Source of the DNA: JAAZPG01 sp012797375
GTDB lineage: Bacteria > Acidobacteriota > Aminicenantia > Aminicenantales > UBA4085
Reading direction: 5' to 3'
Length of the DNA stretch: 34,484 nt
Assembly (NCBI GenBank): GCA_937868205.1
Contig: CALMMC010000155.1
Span: forward strand, 1 to 34,484
The notes below the pieces were generated by a model. The model saw nothing but the letters and a program-made list of their open reading frames with translations. It had not been told where the DNA came from and did not search any database. Every line of letters starts with the position of its first letter. The stretch's first letter is position 1. Position numbers and translations under genes: made by a program. Below are positions 6,912-14,450 of the stretch, in pieces.

Positions 6912-7952
6912 ATGATCCGGAAACAGTGGTTCCGCCTCTTTTTCGTCCTCGGCCTGACCGGCGTCCTGCTTTATGTCTTCTTGCGGGGCGTGGACTGGAG
7001 CGAGGCCTTCCGATACCTCAAGGAACACGTCCGCTGGGGGATGTTTCTCTTGGTTATTCCCCTCAGCCAGATCCACATCCTCACCCGGGCCTGGCGGTGG
7101 AAGATTCTGATGGTCCACGAAAAAAAGGACGTTCGGCTGTACAACTTGGCCGCGGCCAACGCCGTCGGCTTCACCGTCAGCTATCTTTTCCCCGGACGGA
7201 TCGGAGAGCTGGTCAAGCCCCTTTACCTCGCCCGCCAGGAGAAATGCCGCTCCGGGTTCGCCATCGGGACATGCGTCGTCGAGCGGATCTTCGATGTCTT
7301 CACCATGTGCGCCCTCCTGGGCCTTTTTCTTCTTGCCCGGCCCCTGTATATCACGATTTTCAGGATTCAGACCGAATCCATCAAGAATCTAACCGTGCTC
7401 GGCCTCATCGGGGCCGGGGCGGCGACGGTGCTCCTGGCCGTTTCCTTGGGATTCATCTTCTTCCGTGACAAGGCCCTCGCCCTGACAGGGGCGGTTCTCC
7501 GGGCCCGGATCATTCCGGAGCGCTTCCGGTCGAAGGTCCTCGAGCTCCTGCACGAGTTCATCGACGGGTTGAAATTCTTCCAGTCCCTCAAGACCTTGCT
7601 GGCCTATATCGGCCTGTCCTTCGTCGTTTGGCTGGGGATCGTTTTCTTCTACTGGGTCTTTTTTCTGGCCTTCGACATCCGGATCCGTTTCTTTTTTCTC
7701 TTCCCTTATGTTTTTCTGACCGGAGTCGGGGCCGCGATCCCGACCCCGGGGATGGTGGGGGGATATCACGCCTTCAGCAAGCAGGGCATGATCGAGCTCT
7801 TTGGGATGAACGCAAATGAAGCCGGAGGCCTGACCGTTGTCTTTCACGCGGTCCAATACATCGTCAGCTGCCTGGTTGGATTGATTTTCCTCTGGATCGA
7901 CGGGCTGACCCTGATTCAGATCAAGCGGCTCGGAAAGGCGAAGACCCCATGA
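6912..7952 (+). CDS. Lysylphosphatidylglycerol synthase/flippase-like integral membrane protein (UPF0104)
   Basis: A 346-residue polytopic membrane protein of the family named after the membrane part of lysylphosphatidylglycerol synthase (TIGR00374/PF03706). About eight hydrophobic segments are visible. The family pattern includes RAWRWKILM after the second helix, then NAVGFTVSYLFPGRIGELVKPLYLARQE and CVVERIFDVFTM, and PTPGMVGGYHAF near the C-terminus. There is no soluble aminoacyl-transferase domain, so it does not itself make lysyl-lipid; stand-alone members are thought to move lipids or lipid-linked sugars across the membrane, but the substrate here is unknown. TGATAAT (6891-6897) lies 14 bp before the start. 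The stop overlaps the nrdR start (ATGA), so the two are translationally coupled. Confidence 0.85.
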   Translation: MIRKQWFRLFFVLGLTGVLLYVFLRGVDWSEAFRYLKEHVRWGMFLLVIPLSQIHILTRAWRWKILMVHEKKDVRLYNLAAANAVGFTVSYLFPGRIGELVKPLYLARQEKCRSGFAIGTCVVERIFDVFTMCALLGLFLLARPLYITIFRIQTESIKNLTVLGLIGAGAATVLLAVSLGFIFFRDKALALTGAVLRARIIPERFRSKVLELLHEFIDGLKFFQSLKTLLAYIGLSFVVWLGIVFFYWVFFLAFDIRIRFFFLFPYVFLTGVGAAIPTPGMVGGYHAFSKQGMIELFGMNANEAGGLTVVFHAVQYIVSCLVGLIFLWIDGLTLIQIKRLGKAKTP

Positions 7953-8404
7953 AATGTCCGTTTTGCGGCCACGAGGAAAGCAAGGTCATCGATTCGCGGG
8001 AGAGCAAAAAGGGGATTTCCATCCGGCGAAGGCGCGAGTGCATCGCCTGCGGCCGCCGGTTCACGACCTACGAGAAGATCGAGGAAATCCCCTACATGAT
8101 CGTCAAGAAGGACGGCTCGCGGCAGCTCTTCGACCGGCAGAAGCTGTTGCGCGGCCTCCTCAAGGCTTGTGAAAAACGGCCCATCCCCGTGTCCAAGTTC
8201 GAGGAAATCGTCGAGGAGGTCGAGTCCAAACTCCAAGAGCGCCCGGAGAAGGAGATGAAGGCCTCCGAAATCGGCGAGATGGTCATGGCCAGGCTTAAGG
8301 ACCTGGACAAGGTGGCTTACGTCCGGTTTGCCTCGGTTTATCGCGAATTCCGGGACGTTCTGGAGTTCAAGCAGGAGCTGGAGAGCCTTCTGCGGGAAAA
8401 ATAG
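7949..8404 (+). CDS. nrdR: Transcriptional repressor NrdR
   Basis: A 151-residue NrdR, the nucleotide-sensing repressor of ribonucleotide reductase genes. The N-terminal zinc ribbon is complete (CPFCGH near the start and CIACGRRFTTYE at about residues 31-42). It is followed by an ATP-cone domain (IVKKDGSRQLFDRQKLLRGL onward) ending in the segment KVAYVRFASVYREFRD. Length and order match the family. The start overlaps the stop of the flippase gene by 4 nt. No nrd gene lies in the window. NrdR boxes were not searched for systematically and none was noticed. Confidence 0.97.
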   Translation: MKCPFCGHEESKVIDSRESKKGISIRRRRECIACGRRFTTYEKIEEIPYMIVKKDGSRQLFDRQKLLRGLLKACEKRPIPVSKFEEIVEEVESKLQERPEKEMKASEIGEMVMARLKDLDKVAYVRFASVYREFRDVLEFKQELESLLREK

Positions 8405-8422
8405 GAAGCCCGCCCCGCCGAT

Positions 8423-8451
8423 TTGACAAACGCCCGCCGCGGACGTATCTA
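8423..8451 (+). promoter_or_regulatory. Predicted promoter of hsp20
   Basis: TTGACA (8423-8428) and TATCTA (8446-8451) are 17 bp apart. The start codon follows only 10 nt after the -10 box, so the mRNA would be nearly leaderless. The -35 contains the in-frame TTG at 8423, which argues against using that TTG as the start. Confidence 0.5.
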
Positions 8452-8461
8452 TGAACGTCGC

Positions 8462-8878
8462 ATGATCAAGCGCCTTCATCCGGTCATCCGGATCCGGACG
8501 AGCGGGGGCGGCGTCTATCCGGCGGATTGGCAGGGGGGCTGGATGCCGCGTCTCGATCTGATCGAGACGGAAAAGACGCTGATCGTGGCCGTCGAGGTCT
8601 CGGGCTTGCGGACCGAGGACCTCCAGATCTCCCTGCAGACGAACCGGCTGGAGATCAAGGGACGGAAGAAGGAAGCAGCCGTTCCCGCGGGGACGCGGTA
8701 TTTCCGCTTGGAGCGCGAATACGGGCCGTTCCGGCGGACGCTGGCCCTTCCCCGGTCGGTCGTCCCCGATCGGGCCCGGGCGACTCTCGAAAACGGTGTT
8801 TTGACGATCGCCCTTCCCAAGCGGATCGAAACGCCGCGGCGGCGACGCCTTGTCCGCATCAAGAGAAACGTGGAGTGA
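8462..8878 (+). CDS. Small heat-shock protein, Hsp20/alpha-crystallin family
   Basis: A 138-residue holdase chaperone that binds unfolding proteins in the cytoplasm. The alpha-crystallin domain spans roughly residues 25-130: the DLIETEKTLIVAVEVSGL strand pair, NRLEIKGRKK, FxRxLxLP (FRRTLALPRSV) and the signature ATLENGVLTIALPK. The ATG at 8462 was chosen over an in-frame TTG at 8423 because the latter lies in the promoter -35. No Shine-Dalgarno is evident, fitting a leaderless message. It is followed 5 nt later by lon, so chaperone and protease are probably co-expressed, although nrdR read-through is also possible. Confidence 0.9.
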   Translation: MIKRLHPVIRIRTSGGGVYPADWQGGWMPRLDLIETEKTLIVAVEVSGLRTEDLQISLQTNRLEIKGRKKEAAVPAGTRYFRLEREYGPFRRTLALPRSVVPDRARATLENGVLTIALPKRIETPRRRRLVRIKRNVE

Positions 8879-8883
8879 ATGGA

Positions 8884-11280
8884 ATGGCTGAAAAAGATCC
8901 CCAATCGGATCCGGTCGACGGCCTCGCCGACGGCCAGGATTCCAAACCGTCCATACCGGTCAAGCTGCCGATCCTTCTGCTGCGGGACATCGTCGTTTTC
9001 CCTTACATGATCGTCCCGCTGTTCGTCGGCCGGGAAAAATCCAAGGCGGCTATCGACGAGGCTCTCGCTTCCCACCGGATGATCCTTCTCCTGACCCAGA
9101 GGGATGTGGATACCGAAGATCCCAAGCAGGACGAAGTTTACCAAATGGGGACGGTCGCCCTGATCATGCGGATGCTGAAGCTCCCCGACGGCCGGATCCG
9201 CATCCTGGCCCAGGGATTGACCCGGGCCGCGGTCCGGACCTACGACGAGGAGAACGGCCATTTCATCGCCGAAATCGAGCCGATCCCGGAGCCGGAGGAC
9301 CAGGAAAAATCCCTGGAAGGGGAAGCCCTCGTCCGCAACGTCCGGTCGGGGCTGGAAAAAGCCGCCTCGCTCGGCAAGAGCATTCCGCCGGAGGTTTTGA
9401 TCATCGCCTCGAATGTGGAGGAACCCGGCCGGCTGGCTGACCTGACCGGGGCCAACCTCGAGCTCAAGGTCCCCGAGGCCCAGTCGATCCTCGAGATCGT
9501 CGATCCGATCGCCCGCCTCAAAAAGGTCCACGATGACTTGACCAAGGAGATCGAGATCCTCGACGTCCAGTCGCGGATCTCGACCGAGGCCAAGGGCGAA
9601 ATGGACAAGCATCAGCGCCAGTATTTCCTCCGCCAGCAGATGAAGGCCATCCAGAAGGAGCTGGGCGAGGGCAACGAGCTGCAGGAAGAAATCCGGAGCT
9701 TTCAGGAAAAGCTGAAAAAGCTCAAGGTGACGGAAGAAGTCCGGGGGGAAATCGAGAAGAATATCAGCCGGCTGTCCCAGATGCATCCCGAGTCGGCCGA
9801 GACGACGGTCGTCCGGAATTACCTGGATTGGATGTTCGCCCTTCCTTGGAGCAAGAGCACCATCGATAATCTTGACTTGAAGAAGGCCAAAGCCATCCTC
9901 GACGAGGATCACTACGGTCTGGACAAGGTCAAGGAACGAATCATCGAGTATTTAGCCGTCCGGAAGCTGTCCCGGCGGATCAAGGGGCCGATCCTGTGCT
10001 TTGTCGGACCGCCGGGCGTCGGCAAGACGTCCCTCGGCAAATCCATCGCCCGGGCCCTCGGCCGGGAATTCCTTCGCATTTCCCTGGGCGGAGTGCGGGA
10101 TGAAGCCGAGATCCGCGGCCACCGGCGGACATACGTCGGAGCCCTGCCCGGCCGAATCATCCAGGGCCTCCGGAGGGCCGGATCGAACAATCCCGTGTTC
10201 ATGATGGACGAGGTCGACAAGATCGGGGCCGATTACCGGGGCGATCCCTCCTCGGCGCTCCTCGAGGTCTTGGACCCGGAGCAAAACAACACGTTCCGCG
10301 ATCACTACCTGGCCGTGCCGTTCGACCTGTCCCGGGTGATGTTCATCACGACGGCCAACCTTCTGGATCCCATCCAGCCCGCCTTCCGCGACCGGATGGA
10401 GATCATCCAGCTCCCCGGCTACACCGAGGAGGAAAAGATGGAGATCGCCGCCCGGCACCTGGTCCCCAAGCAGATCAAGGAGAACGCCCTCTCGGATAAA
10501 TACATCCAGGTGACGCCCGGGGCGATCCGGACGATCATCTCCCGCTACACCCGGGAGGCGGGCGTGCGTAACCTGGAGCGGGAAATCGCCTCGATCTGCC
10601 GCAAGGTCGCCCGGAAGGTCGCCGAGAATAAAAAGACGCTCAACAAGATCACGTCCCAAAGCGTCGAGTCCTACCTGGGGCCGCCGAAGATCTTCAAGGA
10701 TGAGCTCCGCAAGAGCGACCGGGTGGGCGTGGCCACGGGCGTCGCCTGGACGGAGACGGGCGGGGAAGTCCTGTTCGTCGAGGCCCTGAAGATGAAAGGC
10801 AAGGGCGGCCTGATGCTGACGGGCCTGCTGGGCGACGTCATGAAGGAATCGGCCCAGGCGGCCCTCAGCTATGCCCGCGTCCACACCAAGGAGCTGAAAA
10901 TCGACAACCGGATTTTCGGGACGAACGATTTCCACGTCCATATCCCGGAGGGGGCGATTCCCAAGGACGGCCCATCGGCCGGCATCACCATCGCCGCCGC
11001 CCTCATTTCCCTGTGCACAAACCGCGCCGTCCGCTGGGACACGGCCATGTCGGGCGAGATCACCCTCCAGGGCAACGTCCTGCCCGTCGGGGGAGTCAAA
11101 GAGAAAGTCTTGGCCGCCCAGCGGGCCGGCGTGAAGCGGATGATCCTTCCGTCGCCCAACCGGAAGGATTTGATCGACATTCCCAAGGTGGTCAAGAAGG
11201 AGATGGAGTTCATCTTCGTCGAGGACATCCGCCAGGTCCTGGAGGCCGCCCTCGTCCGGAAAACGGGCCGGCCTACTTGA
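8884..11280 (+). CDS. lon: ATP-dependent protease Lon
   Basis: A 798-residue LonA that unfolds and degrades damaged and regulatory proteins in the cytoplasm. An N-terminal substrate domain begins at about residue 28 (LPILLLRDIVVFPYMIVPLFVGR) and is followed by a coiled-coil stretch (HQRQYFLRQQMKAIQKELGE). The AAA+ module has Walker A GPPGVGKT near residue 375 and Walker B VFMMDEVDK. The C-terminal protease domain has the Ser-Lys dyad: Ser698 in PKDGPSAG and Lys741 in GGVKEK. Length is normal. The ATG at 8884 lies 5 nt after the hsp20 stop. The last 8 bp overlap the end of dapF on the other strand. Confidence 0.98.
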   Translation: MAEKDPQSDPVDGLADGQDSKPSIPVKLPILLLRDIVVFPYMIVPLFVGREKSKAAIDEALASHRMILLLTQRDVDTEDPKQDEVYQMGTVALIMRMLKLPDGRIRILAQGLTRAAVRTYDEENGHFIAEIEPIPEPEDQEKSLEGEALVRNVRSGLEKAASLGKSIPPEVLIIASNVEEPGRLADLTGANLELKVPEAQSILEIVDPIARLKKVHDDLTKEIEILDVQSRISTEAKGEMDKHQRQYFLRQQMKAIQKELGEGNELQEEIRSFQEKLKKLKVTEEVRGEIEKNISRLSQMHPESAETTVVRNYLDWMFALPWSKSTIDNLDLKKAKAILDEDHYGLDKVKERIIEYLAVRKLSRRIKGPILCFVGPPGVGKTSLGKSIARALGREFLRISLGGVRDEAEIRGHRRTYVGALPGRIIQGLRRAGSNNPVFMMDEVDKIGADYRGDPSSALLEVLDPEQNNTFRDHYLAVPFDLSRVMFITTANLLDPIQPAFRDRMEIIQLPGYTEEEKMEIAARHLVPKQIKENALSDKYIQVTPGAIRTIISRYTREAGVRNLEREIASICRKVARKVAENKKTLNKITSQSVESYLGPPKIFKDELRKSDRVGVATGVAWTETGGEVLFVEALKMKGKGGLMLTGLLGDVMKESAQAALSYARVHTKELKIDNRIFGTNDFHVHIPEGAIPKDGPSAGITIAAALISLCTNRAVRWDTAMSGEITLQGNVLPVGGVKEKVLAAQRAGVKRMILPSPNRKDLIDIPKVVKKEMEFIFVEDIRQVLEAALVRKTGRPT

Positions 11281-12127
11281 AGAGAAACGACCCGACGAAG
11301 GCGAATTCGGCCGGCCCGGTCTGAACGACCGGGGCCGTCTCGGAAGGCCACTCGACGAGGAGGGAGCCCATCTCCGTCCGGACGGTGACCGTCCGGTCCG
11401 TGCGTCCCGTGACGATCGCGGCCACGGCCGCCGCGGCCGCCCCGCTGCCGGAAGACAGCGTTTCCCCGACGCCGCGCTCCCAGAAGACGACCTCGATCTC
11501 GTCCCGTCCCCGGACCCGGATGAACTCGATGTTCGTCCGCCGGGGGAAAAAGGGATGCGATTCGATTTCCCGGCCGAGCTCATGCCACTCGAACCGGCCC
11601 GGGAAGCGGTCGATGAAGACATCGCAGTGCGGATTCCCGAGAGACACGGCCGTGACCGGGTAGGTTTCGGTGTTGATCACGAGAGGATAATCGAGGATCC
11701 GGTCGTGGACCGTTCCGTCGTCGAAGGGGATATCGGCCGGGGCGAACCGCGGAATCCCCAGCTCGATCTTCATGAGAAACCCGTCCTTGGTCCGGCGGAC
11801 GAGGGCGCAGGTCCGTTCGCCGGCGGCCGTCTGGAAGCGGACGACGGGGACGTCGATCTTCTGTTGGGAATAGAGATAAGCGGCGGCGCACCGGAGACCG
11901 TTGCCGGAGATTTCCGCCTCGGATCCGTCGGCGTTGAAAATCCGGAACCGGGCCTCGCCCCGGGACCGGTTCGTGACCGAGACGAGGAGAATCCCGTCGG
12001 CCCCGACGCCGGTGTGCCGCTCGCAGAGGCGATGAGCCAGGTCCCCCGGCTCTTCGAACAGCGCGACTTCGTCCTGGTCGACGATCAGGAAATCGTTTCC
12101 CAGGGCGTGGAACTTGGTGAATTTCAT
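11273..12127 (-). CDS. dapF: Diaminopimelate epimerase (DapF), second catalytic Cys replaced by Ser
   Basis: A 284-residue protein with the two-lobed DapF fold. DapF turns LL- into meso-diaminopimelate for lysine and peptidoglycan. The start (FTKFHALGNDFLIVD), the first active-site motif GNGLRC (Cys80), and the later segments GNPHCDVF, RRTNIEF and WERGVGET all fit. The second active-site motif, normally LACGTGA, reads LSSGSGA, with Ser226 in the place of the second catalytic Cys; the codons are TCT TCC. Epimerisation uses one Cys to remove and one to return a proton, so activity may be changed or lost. The gene follows htrA with a 2-nt gap and is probably its operon partner. It ends 8 bp inside the lon end. 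Confidence 0.93.
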   Translation of the reverse strand: MKFTKFHALGNDFLIVDQDEVALFEEPGDLAHRLCERHTGVGADGILLVSVTNRSRGEARFRIFNADGSEAEISGNGLRCAAAYLYSQQKIDVPVVRFQTAAGERTCALVRRTKDGFLMKIELGIPRFAPADIPFDDGTVHDRILDYPLVINTETYPVTAVSLGNPHCDVFIDRFPGRFEWHELGREIESHPFFPRRTNIEFIRVRGRDEIEVVFWERGVGETLSSGSGAAAAAVAAIVTGRTDRTVTVRTEMGSLLVEWPSETAPVVQTGPAEFAFVGSFLFK

Positions 12128-12129
12128 GG

Positions 12130-13647
12130 TTAATCGGTGATGCGCAGGGTGACGATGAATTCCGAGAATTGACCGCTGTCGTCCTCTCTCCGGACGGCCA
12201 GCATGAGGGGATCGCCCGGTTTGAGAGGCTTGATCATGGCGTTCCACTGGTCGAGCGTTTCGATTTTCTTCCGGTTGGCCTCGATGATGATGTCGCCTGG
12301 AGCGAGGCCGCGGCGGTCGGCTGGACCGCCGGGAGCGACGTCGGTGACGAGGAGTCCGCGATCGGTCTTGAGACCGTAGCGGCGGGCCAGGGGCGGCGTC
12401 AGGGCTTCCACCGACAGCCCGATGTTCTTGGGCGCGGCCCCGGCCGCCGGCCGGGACTTTTCCTCGGGCGCGAGCTCGATGACCTTCGTGGTCACGGTCA
12501 TCTCTTTTCCATCTCGGATGAACCGGATTTCGACCGGGCTGCCCGGCGGAATCTCCGAGATCTTGAACCGCAGATCGTTGCTGTTTTCGATCGGCTGGCC
12601 GTTGACGCCGATGATGACGTCATACCGCTTGAGGCCGGCTTTTTCGGCCGGCGTGCCGTCCTCGACGTCGTTGATGACCGCCCCCTTGCGATCCTTGAGG
12701 TTCAAGGCCTTCTGGGTATCCTGATCGATCGGGCGGATGGCGATGGAAACGCCCAGCCTGCCCCGGACGACCCGGCCCTTGTCCTTCAGCTGGATGACGA
12801 CTTTCTTGGCCATGGAGGCGGGGATGGCGAATCCAATGCCGATGTTGCCGCCCGAAGGAGTGAGAATATTGCTGTTGATGCCGACGACCAGGCCCTTGAG
12901 GTTGACGAGCGGGCCGCCGGAGTTGCCCCGGTTGATGGCCGCGTCCGTTTGGATGAAATCCTCATAGGTGCGGCTGTCGCCGAGCCCCAGTTGGCGGCCC
13001 TTGGCGCTGACGATGCCGGCCGTGACGGTATGCTCCATTCCGAGGGGGTTCCCGACGGCCAGAACCCATTCCCCGACCTTCAGGGCGGTCGAATCCCCCA
13101 GCTCGGCGAAGGGAAGATCCTTGCCCTCGACCTTGATCAAGGCGAGGTCGGTGAGAACGTCGGTTCCGATGATATTCGCCTCGTATTCGTCCCCGGCGAC
13201 GGTGAAGACTGAGATCTTCTTGGCTTTTTCGACGATGTGATTGTTGGTCAGGATATATCCGTCGGGGGAGATGAAGAATCCCGTTCCCTGGACGATGGCC
13301 CGCGATTCCTGGGGCGTCTGGCTCCGGGGCCGCTGTCCCGGCGAGCCGAAGAAGCGATCCCAAAAGTCGTCGAAGGGCGTGACCCGTCCCGTCATTCCCG
13401 GCTCGACACGCTCGGCGTCGATGCGGACGACGGTGGGGCCGATCTTCTCCGAAACGGCGACGAAATCGAGGTCCGGCCGGATCGGGGGAGTCTCGGCGAA
13501 TAAATTCGTTCCCAGCGAACGCGTGTCGCCGGACAGGAAGCTCCGGGCTTCTGTTTTCTTTTCGGGCAGGAAGACGAAGACGTACCCGGCGGCCAGGACG
13601 CCGAGGACGAACGCCGCCGCCGCTATCCATGCGCTTCTTTTCGTCAT
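12130..13647 (-). CDS. htrA: Periplasmic serine endoprotease, HtrA/DegP family
   Basis: A 505-residue trypsin-like protease with an N-terminal membrane anchor or signal (residues 6-28) and two PDZ domains. The catalytic triad is His137 (TNNHIVE), Asp167 (LTDLAL) and Ser243 (GNSGGPL). The first PDZ begins after GRLGVSI (about residue 315) and the second after NIGLSVEALTP (about 410). Such proteases degrade or refold misfolded envelope proteins. The ATG at 13647 follows GGAGG. A promoter is readable 50-75 bp upstream. The start of dapF lies 2 nt after the stop, which links envelope protein control with wall precursor synthesis. Confidence 0.96.
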   Translation of the reverse strand: MTKRSAWIAAAAFVLGVLAAGYVFVFLPEKKTEARSFLSGDTRSLGTNLFAETPPIRPDLDFVAVSEKIGPTVVRIDAERVEPGMTGRVTPFDDFWDRFFGSPGQRPRSQTPQESRAIVQGTGFFISPDGYILTNNHIVEKAKKISVFTVAGDEYEANIIGTDVLTDLALIKVEGKDLPFAELGDSTALKVGEWVLAVGNPLGMEHTVTAGIVSAKGRQLGLGDSRTYEDFIQTDAAINRGNSGGPLVNLKGLVVGINSNILTPSGGNIGIGFAIPASMAKKVVIQLKDKGRVVRGRLGVSIAIRPIDQDTQKALNLKDRKGAVINDVEDGTPAEKAGLKRYDVIIGVNGQPIENSNDLRFKISEIPPGSPVEIRFIRDGKEMTVTTKVIELAPEEKSRPAAGAAPKNIGLSVEALTPPLARRYGLKTDRGLLVTDVAPGGPADRRGLAPGDIIIEANRKKIETLDQWNAMIKPLKPGDPLMLAVRREDDSGQFSEFIVTLRITD

Positions 13648-13693
13648 CAGAGATCCTCCATCGGAATTGGATTCCGCTGTTGTAAGAAATTTT

Positions 13694-13722
13694 AAGATAG
13701 CACAAACGTTCCCTTGAATCAA
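13694..13722 (-). promoter_or_regulatory. Predicted promoter of htrA-dapF
   Basis: On the minus strand TTGATT (13722-13717) and TATCTT (13699-13694) are 17 bp apart. The -10 is identical to that of tRNA-Glu. Confidence 0.55.
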
Positions 13723-13808
13723 TTTCCGGATTCTCCCGGAACTTCAATATTCATAATCTTTTATCGAACAATCATCTTCCTTTTTGAACGATATTCGCCG
13801 TCCGGCCG

Positions 13809-13837
13809 TTGCATTTTCGCGCTTCCCCGGCTATCAT
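13809..13837 (+). promoter_or_regulatory. Predicted promoter of tmk, probably leaderless
   Basis: TTGCAT (13809-13814) and TATCAT (13832-13837) are 17 bp apart, and the tmk ATG follows after only 7 nt, so transcription would begin at or next to the start codon. Confidence 0.45.
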
Positions 13838-13844
13838 CCTGAGG

Positions 13845-14444
13845 ATGAAAAAAGGCCGGCTGATCGTCTTCGAGGGCATCGATGGGGCGGGGAAGTCCAC
13901 CCAAGTCCGAATGCTCAAGCGCAAGCTTCGGGCCCGCGGCCGCGACGTCGCCGCTTTCCGGGAGCCTTCCCGAAGCCGCTTCGGCCGGACGCTCCGGGCG
14001 AAAGCGAAGGAAGCCGGATCCCTGACGCCGGCCGAGGAGCTCGATCTTTTCATCAAGGACCGCCGGGAGAATGTCGCCCGGAATATCCGCCCCGCCCTGA
14101 GGGACGGCCGGGTCGTCCTCCTGGACCGGTACTATTTTTCGACGATGGCCTATCAAGGAGCCAAGGGCCTCGATCCGGAATGGATCCGGACCGTCAACGA
14201 ACGCTTCGCTCCCAAGCCCGACCTCGTTTTCATCCTCGACGTGGGCCCGCCCGAGGGGCTGGCCCGGATATCGAGGCGCGGGACGCGGGACGCCCTGTTC
14301 GAGCGCGAATCCTATCTGCGGAAGGTCCGCCGCCTCTTCCGGACGTTCCAGGGCCCGCGGTTCGTCCACCTCGACGGAAAACGCGACAAGCGTGATTTGG
14401 GGCGGGAGATCCTGGACCGGACCCTGGCCGTCCTTGGGGAATAG
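13845..14444 (+). CDS. tmk: Thymidylate kinase (Tmk)
   Basis: A 199-residue nucleoside monophosphate kinase that phosphorylates dTMP to dTDP. The P-loop is FEGIDGAGKST at the N-terminus. REP follows (FREPSRSRFG), then the DRY motif in LLDRYYFSTMAYQGAKG, which contacts the nucleotide, and a lid region with RRGTRDALFE. Length is slightly short but complete. The start is set by the MKKGRLIVFEG opening. The mrcA gene begins 6 nt after the stop, so the two form an operon. Confidence 0.93.
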   Translation: MKKGRLIVFEGIDGAGKSTQVRMLKRKLRARGRDVAAFREPSRSRFGRTLRAKAKEAGSLTPAEELDLFIKDRRENVARNIRPALRDGRVVLLDRYYFSTMAYQGAKGLDPEWIRTVNERFAPKPDLVFILDVGPPEGLARISRRGTRDALFERESYLRKVRRLFRTFQGPRFVHLDGKRDKRDLGREILDRTLAVLGE

Positions 14445-14450
14445 CGACTC

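Noticed and set aside
8423..8461. A TTG start that would lengthen Hsp20 by 13 residues.
   Set aside because: The TTG is part of a TTGACA -35 box with a spaced -10, and the added residues are not typical of the family.
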